Virus record (IMG/VR): IMGVR_UViG_3300044470_000166
Location: 1-45,834 of that record
Length of the DNA: 45,834 nt
Origin: a virus
Reading direction: 5' to 3' (one strand)
Made by a program: the position numbers and the translations under genes. Below are positions 13,475-19,313 of this stretch, piece by piece (position 1 is the stretch's first letter; the number at the start of each line of letters is the position of its first letter). Below the pieces are notes generated by a model. The model saw nothing but the letters and a program-made list of their open reading frames with translations, was not told the DNA's origin and did not search any database.

Positions 13475-13527
13475 TTCCTTCTCCTAAAACTTATAAACAA
13501 GGCTTGATACCCTGCTCTCCTACTTAT

Positions 13528-13556
13528 AGTATACTACAGTTGATGGGCTTTGTCAA
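13528..13556 (-). promoter_or_regulatory. sigma70-like promoter
   Basis: TTGACA (13551-13556), 17-nt spacer ending in GTAG, TATACT (13528-13533). It serves the gene starting at 13474 and overlaps the end of the NUMOD3 remnant. Confidence 0.85.
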
Positions 13557-13767
13557 TATGTGTTTTGCTCATCTTCTGTTTAGTCTCTTCTGAATGATGT
13601 TTACCATACATACCATTATTTTTACCAGAAGTCTTCTCACTTATTTTCTTTTTTGACTCTTCTGAATGTATATGCCCTGTAAAACCTATTGTTCTAATAT
13701 TAGTAGCAGTAGAGCCTGAATCTCCATAAAAACGGGAAAGGTTGGTTTTGTTCCAACAATCACTCAG
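13534..13767 (-). pseudogene. NUMOD3-type homing endonuclease remnant
   Basis: An open frame without a start codon reads GFTGHIHSEESKKKISEK, GKNNGMYGKHHSEETKQKM and ends in TAG at 13534-13536. These are typical NUMOD3 repeats of homing endonucleases. The frame is closed upstream by TAA. The nuclease domain is absent, so this is a decayed mobile gene. Its 3' end has been overlaid by the promoter of the 13474 gene. Confidence 0.7.
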
Positions 13768-14020
13768 GAATTACCCTTTGTAGTTTTCCATTAAACTACT
13801 TCCCCAAAAAATAGAAGGGGGGCACTGTTGATAGCATCTCAGCCCACTATGGATAAATCCCACTTTACCCTGCCCTCGTTAGTTTACTATTGGCGCACAG
13901 TGTATCGAAAAGTTCCATAAGCGGTAGGCTAGAGCCTTTGGGTAAGGTACTACCCCCAATACTCGTTTACTCCTCTTCTTTCTGGTATTGCCAGTTTTCA
14001 ACTGCTCCCGGTCCCTTCTT
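13768..14020 (-). ncRNA. gene-free, hairpin-rich stretch with own promoter
   Basis: About 250 nt without a convincing ORF, downstream of the promoter at 14026-14054. Hairpins include CAGTT-GAA-AACTG (near 13996), AGGCT-CT-AGCCT (near 13930) and GTAGTTT...AAAACTAC (near 13790). The last sits in a tRNA-like arrangement with GGGAAG...CTTTCCC and a GTTGG/CCAAC arm, but without canonical loops. Class unknown. Confidence 0.35.
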
Positions 14021-14025
14021 ATAAT

Positions 14026-14054
14026 ACTATACTATTCTTTTTCAAAAAAGTCAA
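14026..14054 (-). promoter_or_regulatory. sigma70-like promoter
   Basis: TTGACT (14049-14054), 17-nt spacer ending in ATAG, TATAGT (14026-14031). It lies at the very end of the 14032-14895 endonuclease gene and reads into the gene-free stretch 14020-13768. Confidence 0.75.
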
Positions 14055-14895
14055 TAGGTCTTTTAGCTCCTACAAATCTTCCAGCACACGATCTTGAACA
14101 AAAGCCATGTTCTGTTTTTATTTGTTTATTTCTAAAAAATTCTTTTTTACAATACTCGCATATGTAAGAAAACTTTGGTTTATAATTATCATATAGATAA
14201 TATATTTTATCTTTACTTATCTTGTAAATACTTTCTACATAATCAAACTCTTCTTGTAAATTTTCTTTTCTCTTTACTATGACATAGTATCCATTATACT
14301 CTGCTATTTTATTCTTTTCATCTACAGAAGAATCTCTTTCATATCCTTTTATTTCAATTATATTACCTTTTTGTAAAAAATCAGGAATATATTTTCTTTT
14401 AGTAAAAGGAGCTGAAAGTTCTTTTTCAAATCTACTAAAAGGTATATTATTATCTAATTGATATATTACCCAGGCAAGTTCATAAGTGCTACCACAATAT
14501 ATTCCTTTATAATATCCGCTTTTAGATCGTCCTGAGCCTTCCCTATACCCCCCAGTAGATACTTTTCTAAAAATATGTTTGCTATCCTTATTATAACATG
14601 CTTTACTACAATATATTTTTTTAGAATAGCAAGGAGGAACATTAAAAGTATTTTTACAACAAGGACATATTTTATGCACTCTTCTATTTTTTGCTTTTTC
14701 TACAAATATTTCTTGCCCTTTTTTCCATAATCCAGAAGTTTTAATGGATATACTGATTTTTAACTTAGTTTCTTCTGAGTGTATCCTAGTATTAGAACAA
14801 GCCCTTGAGCAGTACTTACAAAGAGTCCCCTCTCTTTTTCCTTTATCCTTTCTCCAATCTTTATAAAATGTTTTACCACAATTTATACATTTCAT
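14032..14895 (-). CDS. homing endonuclease, zinc-finger plus PD-(D/E)XK/EDxHD-like nuclease
   Basis: 287 residues. Zinc modules lie at both ends: CINCGKTF with CKYC near residues 3-30, CPCC with CSKAC near 76-101, and a C-terminal CEYCKKEF with CSRSC. A NUMOD3-like stretch (SEETKLKISISIK) precedes the nuclease part, which has GSTYELAWVIYQLDNNI, YIPDFLQKG and IIEIKGYER, matching an E...PDF...ExK pattern. It is closely similar in plan to the 2219 and 8567 products. The start has ACTAATTA plus 3 nt and no Shine-Dalgarno site. It lies directly downstream of the tRNA with an anticodon-loop insertion. Confidence 0.8.
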   Translation of the reverse strand: MKCINCGKTFYKDWRKDKGKREGTLCKYCSRACSNTRIHSEETKLKISISIKTSGLWKKGQEIFVEKAKNRRVHKICPCCKNTFNVPPCYSKKIYCSKACYNKDSKHIFRKVSTGGYREGSGRSKSGYYKGIYCGSTYELAWVIYQLDNNIPFSRFEKELSAPFTKRKYIPDFLQKGNIIEIKGYERDSSVDEKNKIAEYNGYYVIVKRKENLQEEFDYVESIYKISKDKIYYLYDNYKPKFSYICEYCKKEFFRNKQIKTEHGFCSRSCAGRFVGAKRPIDFFEKE

Positions 14896-14898
14896 ATA

Positions 14899-14906
14899 TA
14901 ATTAGT
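14899..14906 (-). promoter_or_regulatory. ACTAATTA-N3-ATG start element
   Basis: ACTAATTA exactly 3 nt before the ATG at 14895, within TATACTAATTATATATG. No Shine-Dalgarno site is visible. Confidence 0.5.
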
Positions 14907-14945
14907 ATAAATTGAACTGATAATCTACAGAATGATTAGAACTCC

Positions 14946-15044
14946 TAGCCCATAGCAGACTCGAACTGCTTTTCCAGGATTTCTATACTCACTCATTCAA
15001 ATGAATATAGAAAGCCCTATTTCTTACCTATAGAAGAATGGGCC
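14946..15044 (-). tRNA. tRNA-Glu (TTC) with 28-nt anticodon-loop insertion
   Basis: Canonical acceptor GGCCCAT/ATGGGCT, D-arm TTCT-ATAGGTA-AGAA, T-arm AGCAG-TTCGAGT-CTGCT and anticodon stem TAGGG/TCCTG. The loop between the stem strands is 35 nt (14980-15014) instead of 7. Removing 28 nt after C36 leaves CTTTCAA, the loop expected of Glu-TTC (compare CTCTCAA in the neighbour Glu-CTC). The insert forms a hairpin in which TTTC of the anticodon side pairs with GAAA at its 3' end. No group I core fits in 28 nt. Confidence 0.75.
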
Positions 15045-15048
15045 TCAA

Positions 15049-15121
15049 TAGCTCCACTCGGATTCAAACCGAGGCTCTTCTCCTTGAGAGGGAGATGACT
15101 TAATCACTCGTCTATGGAGCC
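15049..15121 (-). tRNA. tRNA-Glu (CTC)
   Basis: Acceptor GGCTCCA/TGGAGCT, anticodon stem TCTCC/GGAGA, loop CTCTCAA giving CTC, and T-loop GGTTTGAATCC. Confidence 0.9.
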
Positions 15122-15384
15122 ATAATAAAGGTGGTTCTCATACACCCGGTAGCTGTAATGGCAAGCCATCCATACAGTCAAGCTAACCTTCGGATAGTGG
15201 GAATGTCGCTCCTTCTAAGTGCAAGGTGGGCTCCCCCAGTCAACCTAACTTCACTACGTATGTGATACTCCCCGATTACTCCATACTACCCCTTAGCGGG
15301 CTCTAAGGCATCCCCATGTATCACGAGGGAGGTTATTTCATACTGTCCTATTTCTAGGACAAGGGCTAACACTCTAACCCTATT
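15122..15384 (-). ncRNA. gene-free, hairpin-rich stretch between tRNAs
   Basis: 263 nt without a plausible ORF. There is a clear nested hairpin CTGTA-ATGG-CAAG-CCAT...TACAG (near 15151-15180) and a 7-bp-type hairpin GTCCTATTTCTAGGAC (near 15345-15360). No T-loop sequence is present, so it is not a missed tRNA. The processed product, if any, is unknown. Confidence 0.35.
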
Positions 15385-15457
15385 TACCCCACCTAAGACT
15401 CGAACTTAGACTGAATAGTTCTTGAAACTACTGCCTCTGCCTTTGGGCTAGTAGGGC
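15385..15457 (-). tRNA. tRNA, anticodon CAA by position (Leu-like, class I)
   Basis: Acceptor GCCCTAC/GTGGGGT, anticodon stem GTAGT/ACTAT, loop TTCAAGA giving CAA, and T-arm CTAAG-TTCGAGT-CTTAG. CAA would be Leu, but the long variable arm expected of Leu tRNAs is missing and position 37 is G. The identity is therefore uncertain. Confidence 0.65.
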
Positions 15458-15465
15458 ATATTATC

Positions 15466-15578
15466 TGCCCAAGATGGGACTCGAACCCATACACTCTTTC
15501 GAGTACTGGATTAACTGAAGCTCTATTTACAAAGCTTCCGTTAAGTCCAGGGTGTCTGACCAATTCCACCACTCGGGC
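15466..15578 (-). tRNA. tRNA-Leu (TAA) with 28-nt anticodon-loop insertion
   Basis: Canonical class II tRNA: acceptor GCCCGAG/CTTGGGC, D-arm GTGG...CACC with GG, variable arm TACTC-GAAA-GAGTG, and T-arm TGGG-TTCGAGT-CCCA. The anticodon stem CTGGA/TCCAG encloses 35 nt (15511-15545). Removing 28 nt after A36 leaves CTTAAAA, a normal Leu-TAA loop. The insert carries GAAGCT/AGCTTC, and TTAAC of the anticodon side pairs with GTTAA at its 3' end. The insertion length equals that in tRNA-Glu (TTC). Confidence 0.8.
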
Positions 15579-15848
15579 ATAGATGGACCATAATGGTTCT
15601 TTATGGACTGAGGGAACCTATCTGCTTGTCCAAGGCAGACTCAAAGACCTCACATAACATAAACAATCTATTAGGTGTGTTATTACACCAAAAGGAAGAT
15701 GCGCCCACCTACTCATCGTTCCACGACCCCTCAATGGTTGCGCCCACATCCGGTCATCTGGTGCCTCACCCCTTTTAGGTTACTAACCAGAGCCTACTGT
15801 CCCACTCATTAAAGCTGGACACTTCTAATCCAACTGCCTAATAGACTA
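15579..15848 (-). ncRNA. gene-free stretch, possible structured RNA
   Basis: 270 nt between a small basic-protein gene and tRNA-Leu (TAA). It holds a GGTGT-GTTATT-ACACC hairpin (near 15674-15689), a CCATAA...TTATGG hairpin (near 15587-15606) and a repeated GCGCCCAC (15708 and 15741 regions). No convincing ORF. Confidence 0.3.
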
Positions 15849-16049
15849 CTACAGCCCTATCTTTGCCAGTTCCTCCTGGCTGCAATCGGTCATGAGCTTC
15901 CTACCCTGCCTTCGCAGAGACTTAGGAGCAAGCTCCTGCCCACCAGACTTCCTGCGAACTCCACCCTGGTTTCCCTCCGTGGAACTCCTGCCGGAATTCT
16001 TGCCAATCCTCTTGATCCTGCACGAACGACTCCTAACCTTAGTCGCCAT
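15849..16049 (-). CDS. small very basic hypothetical protein
   Basis: 66 residues from ATG 16049 (MATKVRSRSCRIKRIGKNSG), chosen because AAGGAG lies 6 nt upstream. Very rich in Arg, Lys, Ser and Gly up to residue 50, then an acidic helix (SQEELAKIGL). Nucleic-acid binding is likely from charge alone. It has higher GC than its neighbours. Confidence 0.6.
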   Translation of the reverse strand: MATKVRSRSCRIKRIGKNSGRSSTEGNQGGVRRKSGGQELAPKSLRRQGRKLMTDCSQEELAKIGL

Positions 16050-16104
16050 ATTTATCTCCTTACAACAAGTGATAGTAGGAATGTAACACATTCCTTTACT
16101 AAAA

Positions 16105-16464
16105 TCAATATCTTTTTTTAGTTAAGAGTGAATATTCTTGTATTTTACAGACGTTTTCTTTATCAAAAAGAACTTGATACTTACCATATTCAATTTCTTT
16201 AGCCTCATAAACAGCAAGAACAAATCCCAAAGAATGAAGAAGTCTTCTATCTCTCAAATTGAACCATTTTCGAAATTGTTGTAAATCTTTAAATCCACAT
16301 TTTTCACTATCCTTAATAAACCTATTAATATTATTATCATAATAAGGCACAGGAGGATAATCATTTGTATGACGATTCTTAACATGAGACATGAAAATAT
16401 CATAGTACTGACCACGATATGGTCCAATACATTTACGATCCTCAACCCTGTACACAAGTGCCAT
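16105..16464 (-). CDS. conserved phage-type hypothetical protein
   Basis: About 119 residues from ATG 16464 (MALVYRVEDRKCIGPYRG), preceded by GAGGAG. It contains VYRVED...GPYRG, H-x-x-x-x-HTNDYPPVP, CGFKDLQQFRKWF and LHSLGFVLAVYE...KYQVLFD. I recognise this layout from a widespread small phage protein without assigned function. The promoter at 16494-16522 drives it. Confidence 0.75.
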   Translation of the reverse strand: MALVYRVEDRKCIGPYRGQYYDIFMSHVKNRHTNDYPPVPYYDNNINRFIKDSEKCGFKDLQQFRKWFNLRDRRLLHSLGFVLAVYEAKEIEYGKYQVLFDKENVCKIQEYSLLTKKRY

Positions 16465-16493
16465 TTTTGGCTCCTCAGAAATAGGATAATAGG

Positions 16494-16522
16494 AGTATAC
16501 CATACTCTAAAATAAAAGTCAA
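16494..16522 (-). promoter_or_regulatory. sigma70-like promoter
   Basis: TTGACT (16517-16522), 17-nt spacer, TATACT (16494-16499). It lies 30 nt upstream of the 16464 start and just after the small RNA/terminator at 16531-16640. Confidence 0.8.
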
Positions 16523-16530
16523 ATAAAAAA

Positions 16531-16640
16531 CTTCAGGATAGGTAATATTTTGAATATATACTATCACTCCCCTATAACGCTTGGCTCCATCATAGAGTTT
16601 CCCTTTTTGGTGAGCCATCACCTACTCAGGCTGAAGTTAC
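16531..16640 (-). ncRNA. compact structured RNA or terminator element
   Basis: The minus-strand transcript is closed by ACTTCAG/CTGAAGT, continues with GTAGGT/ACCTAT pairing, encloses a GGCTC/GAGCC arm, and is followed by TTTTTT. It could terminate the 16652-17119 transcript or be a free small RNA of about 110 nt with its own terminator. The fold does not match a riboswitch that I know. Confidence 0.45.
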
Positions 16641-16651
16641 CCTTCACAAGA

Positions 16652-17119
16652 CTAATACACAAAACTATATTTATATTTTCTCTGCTCCTCAGGAAGCTCC
16701 TTATCTGCCTTCAGCTCATCTATTCTCTGTACTAATCCCTTCTCATTATAAAAGCCCCAAGGATAGAGATTTTCAATAATATCATTTAGAGTTATATTTT
16801 CTTCACCAAGGGTTTCCAGAATATCAATGAGCATAACTACTAAAGCTCCCACCCGATCAGGAAATACCCCAAAGGACAAGAAAGCTGGAATAGTGAATTT
16901 CATATTAAAGCCATAAACATCAATTCTTTTTTCTATAGCCTGAAAAGGAAATAAAGCCTCCATGTCCTCAGTACTTTCTGATCTACTTGTCATTTCACCC
17001 AGAATTTCCTTAGCAGTTTTGAAACTGCTGTCTTGCATTTCTAACTCTACTATCGCTAACAATGATTGTGTCATTTCCTTAGCCATTGGCTTTGAAAACT
17101 CTTCTGGTACTATGCCCAT
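16652..17119 (-). CDS. hypothetical protein, about 155 aa
   Basis: Start at 17119 (MGIVPEEFSKPMAKEMTQ), with AAGGAG 5 nt upstream; the in-frame GTG two codons earlier is less likely. It is helical, with an acidic patch and a hydrophobic core (GALVVMLIDILETLG). No family recognised. It lies directly downstream of tRNA-Met. Confidence 0.65.
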   Translation of the reverse strand: MGIVPEEFSKPMAKEMTQSLLAIVELEMQDSSFKTAKEILGEMTSRSESTEDMEALFPFQAIEKRIDVYGFNMKFTIPAFLSFGVFPDRVGALVVMLIDILETLGEENITLNDIIENLYPWGFYNEKGLVQRIDELKADKELPEEQRKYKYSFVY

Positions 17120-17145
17120 ATTCACTCCTTTATCAAAATAGATGT

Positions 17146-17219
17146 TGGGCTCTGGTGGATTTGAACCATCGACCTTGGCATTATGAGTGCCCTGCTCTAA
17201 CCAACTGAGCTAAGAACCC
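17146..17219 (-). tRNA. tRNA-Met (CAT)
   Basis: Acceptor GGGTTCT/AGAGCCC, anticodon stem GGGCA/TGCCA with one mismatch, loop CTCATAA giving CAT, and T-loop GGTTCAAATCC. It is an elongator-type Met; a lysidine-modified Ile-CAT cannot be excluded. Confidence 0.9.
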
Positions 17220-17675
17220 ATGACCCCCTCCAATCTCGTTTACCTCTATAAGGCTGCTTATGGACCTTGATTGGTAGGTGTTAGGGGTTGCCTAACTTTA
17301 GCACAGAGGGTGAATGAAACATAAAACAAACCATCAAGAAAATAAAAGGCCAGGGTGGCTTTCGCATCAATCTCCTGGCCTGAAGCGCTTACTAGAAATG
17401 TTCCTCCATTACAGAGGACGAGCAGACATGATAGTTCCCTCCATAATTCGTTTAAGGGTAATGGTGCTTGAAGTGCTTGCCCTTCCTATTGATCTTTACC
17501 CTGTCTACACAAAACAATCTCACACCCAAAAAGTTTCAACAATTTACCTACTTACTATGGAATAGTAAGGTTTCTTACTGACCGGGCGGCATCGTCTTTT
17601 CCTCCTTGACTTTAGTTAAGTGCTCAAATGGGTTAACGTCACATGATAGTTTTAAGGCTTCACTATCAACCTACT
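17220..17675 (-). ncRNA. gene-free, hairpin-rich stretch (part of a large RNA?)
   Basis: 455 nt without a convincing ORF on the minus strand; an 83-codon frame on the plus strand has no support. Strong hairpins are AGGCCAGG...CCTGGCCT (17347-17381), CTTACTA-TGGAA-TAGTAAG (17550-17568), TGATAGT...ACTATCA (17644-17668) and TTAGG-GGTTG-CCTAA (17281-17295). It is contiguous, through two tRNA-like elements, with 17871-18570. The combined element recalls large ornate phage RNAs. Confidence 0.4.
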
Positions 17676-17743
17676 AGCAGAGGTGGGTGCTGGCCCCACG
17701 GAGTCGGAATTATGAGTCCCGATTGAATACTGATTCTCCCTGC
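17676..17743 (-). tRNA. tRNA-Met-like element (CAT), atypical
   Basis: Acceptor GCAGGGA/CCTCTGC (one mismatch), anticodon arm CGGGA/TTCCG with loop CTCATAA (CAT), and T-stem GTGGG/CCCAC. The D-arm is tiny (GAAT-CAGT-ATTC) and the T-loop reads GCCAGCA instead of TTCRANT. It may be a decayed or strongly divergent tRNA-Met. Confidence 0.45.
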
Positions 17744-17768
17744 AATGTAATTGGTACTTGTTGCTTAT

Positions 17769-17870
17769 TGCCCCCGGATGGATTTGATACCACCAACACA
17801 GATAAACGTTCACTTGCCATAGCTTTCGCCACAAGTTCATTTATCCTGCTCTAACTTGAGCTACAAGGGC
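17769..17870 (-). tRNA. tRNA-like element with long anticodon-arm insertion
   Basis: Acceptor GCCCTTG/CGGGGGC, D-arm GCTC-AAGTTA-GAGC without GG, anticodon stem GGATA/TATCT, and T-stem GGTGG/CCATC with an 8-nt loop TATCAAAT. The anticodon loop is 37 nt and holds ACTTG/CAAGT and a GGC-GAAA-GCT hairpin. The loop lacks U33, so no anticodon is assigned. It is possibly a third insertion-bearing tRNA, or a domain of the surrounding RNA. Confidence 0.4.
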
Positions 17871-18570
17871 ATGTAAAGGGTTTGAAGATTTACCGCCCTC
17901 TATGCGGATTATACTTCCTTTTGACCACCACCCTAAGGGATTACTTCATGTTGTGTCTGACCTACAATAGACAAGTAAAAGGAGGTAGGTACACTCAGAA
18001 GAACATACGAATTTTATGCCTACAAAAGGTCTCACAGGGTATTCGTTACACCTAAATTTGGTGGGCTTCTGATAGTTATGACCAGTAGAGGCTTACTTAG
18101 TGAAGCTTGCTACCCACCACGAGGAAATATACCGTATTGCCTGACGGTTAGCAGGGTCTGGCTCACGCCGTTCCAACCACATTAGGTCATAGATTTACTT
18201 CAGCCTCACTCCACACCCCAAACCTATTGGTTTAACATGCTTCTTTGCTTTGGCTTCTTCAGTTTCTCTCTACGGTGGTTACCACCATGGTGCCTTTCTT
18301 TTACGTTATGTCCTTAGGCTCAACGTGCTATTTTCTCTCCTCTACCCTACTGTATCGGATAGTATCAACGAGAGTGGCTGCAATCCCACACACCAAAGTT
18401 TTTCTTGTACGGTGATTTACAAGTAAAAGGAAGGGCCACTGCTGCAATATCACTGAGCGCACTACCACTATCCGCAGTGTTGAGCCCACAGCCTTTATGC
18501 CTTCCTAATTCCCATCCCTAAATTGTCAAAGTTCTCTGTTAGGTTTGGCCTTCTGCTCACAACCTCACAC
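17871..18570 (-). ncRNA. candidate large structured RNA downstream of a promoter
   Basis: About 700 nt without a supported ORF, beginning just past a sigma70-like promoter (18575-18603) and running into tRNA-like elements. Paired segments include GGAAGG...CCTTCC (about 18427-18505) and AGGCTTACTTAGTGAAGCTTG-like repeats near 18090. Long gene-free RNAs next to phage tRNAs are known as GOLLD and ROOL. Membership is an inference from size and setting, not from a motif match. Confidence 0.45.
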
Positions 18571-18574
18571 TCAT

Positions 18575-18603
18575 ACCATACTACTTCTTTCGAAGTTTGT
18601 CAA
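18575..18603 (-). promoter_or_regulatory. sigma70-like promoter
   Basis: TTGACA (18598-18603), 17-nt spacer ending in GTAG, TATGGT (18575-18580). It overlaps the stop of the 18600-18734 gene and reads into the gene-free stretch below 18570. Confidence 0.7.
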
Positions 18604-18734
18604 CTACTATTTTTCTTTTTCTTTGCATTTTCATAGGCTTGTTTTGCAGCCCTGCAACCCTCACACAGTCCAATTCTGTAACACAGAGCATCCTTCGTAC
18701 ACTTCTCAGGTAGCTTCCACGTTTTCATACTCAT
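18600..18734 (-). CDS. small Cys-containing hypothetical protein
   Basis: 44 residues (MSMKTWKLPEKCTKDALCYR, then GLCEGCRAAKQAYENAKKKK). It has four Cys (C-x6-C and C-x2-C), possibly a small zinc site. The start codon abuts the -10 of a possible promoter at 18735-18763, so the real start may be the second Met (18728) or the transcript may come from further upstream. Confidence 0.6.
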   Translation of the reverse strand: MSMKTWKLPEKCTKDALCYRIGLCEGCRAAKQAYENAKKKKNSS

Positions 18735-18763
18735 AGCTTACTACCCTTTATTCCAACTGTCAA
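18735..18763 (-). promoter_or_regulatory. candidate sigma70-like promoter inside an inverted repeat
   Basis: TTGACA (18758-18763), 17-nt spacer, TAAGCT (18735-18740), directly before the ATG at 18734. The -35 is part of a perfect 10-bp inverted repeat CAACTGTCAA...TTGACAGTTG (18754-18781). An operator or a transcript hairpin is possible. Confidence 0.4.
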
Positions 18764-18921
18764 GTCTTTTTTGACAGTTGCTTACCGAATTCTCGCCATG
18801 CTGCTATAGCTCTTGTTTGTTCTGAGCTATAGTAATCTTTATTACAGGCAGTGCAACGACTTACCAGCTTAGTAATTGTCTGCTCCACAATTTTATGACA
18901 ATGTGGACACTCATCTTTCAT
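18760..18921 (-). CDS. small zinc-ribbon protein
   Basis: 53 residues from ATG 18921 (MKDECPHCHKIVEQ), preceded by TAGGAGGAG. It has four Cys in two pairs, CPHC and CTAC, then YYSSEQTRAIAAW. This is a treble-clef/zinc-ribbon layout often seen in small phage proteins (restriction alleviation-like or transcription accessory). Exact role unknown. Confidence 0.75.
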   Translation of the reverse strand: MKDECPHCHKIVEQTITKLVSRCTACNKDYYSSEQTRAIAAWREFGKQLSKKT

Positions 18922-19001
18922 AGCTCCTCCTAAAAAATAACCCTGTTGAGGGCAATGACGCTGATTCAACAGGGAGCAGATACAGGTATTAATAATTAGT
19001 G

Positions 19002-19274
19002 CTAGTATGACAGCATCATATTTAGCTGTTCGAATTTTCCTCTAAGTCCCTCGAAATTTTCATTATCCAAATAAGCAGTTGATTTTAACAATGCCTTCCA
19101 AATAGTGAAAATTTCATCATTGCTCAATAGTGCCTCGTCTAATCGTAGATTGTCCTGAAGATTCTTTTTTTCTTTAGAACTGTAATCCTGAGGATTGAAA
19201 AGGTAGTAATCATCGAGGACATCTTCCAATAAGGAAATCTCCTCATCCCCTAGTAACATTTTAGTTCGGACCAT
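19002..19274 (-). CDS. hypothetical acidic helical protein
   Basis: 90 residues, rich in Leu, Asp and Glu, predicted all-helical. AAGGAG precedes the ATG. An ACTAATTA sequence lies just after its end (18993 region). No family recognised. Confidence 0.65.
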   Translation of the reverse strand: MVRTKMLLGDEEISLLEDVLDDYYLFNPQDYSSKEKKNLQDNLRLDEALLSNDEIFTIWKALLKSTAYLDNENFEGLRGKFEQLNMMLSY

Positions 19275-19313
19275 ATTGCTCTCCTTTATTATGCTATAAT
19301 CTTCATACGGAGA

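Noticed and set aside
15385-15457. Opal-suppressor tRNA (TCA) reading TGA
   Set aside because: A TCA reading needs a shifted loop with two mismatched anticodon-stem pairs; the well-paired register gives CAA.
17314-17565. 83-codon plus-strand frame in the gene-free region
   Set aside because: No Shine-Dalgarno site, no motif, and it crosses strong hairpins of the minus-strand RNA candidate.
18735-18781. Terminator at the inverted repeat CAACTGTCAA...TTGACAGTTG
   Set aside because: No T-run follows on either strand; kept as a possible operator/promoter element instead.
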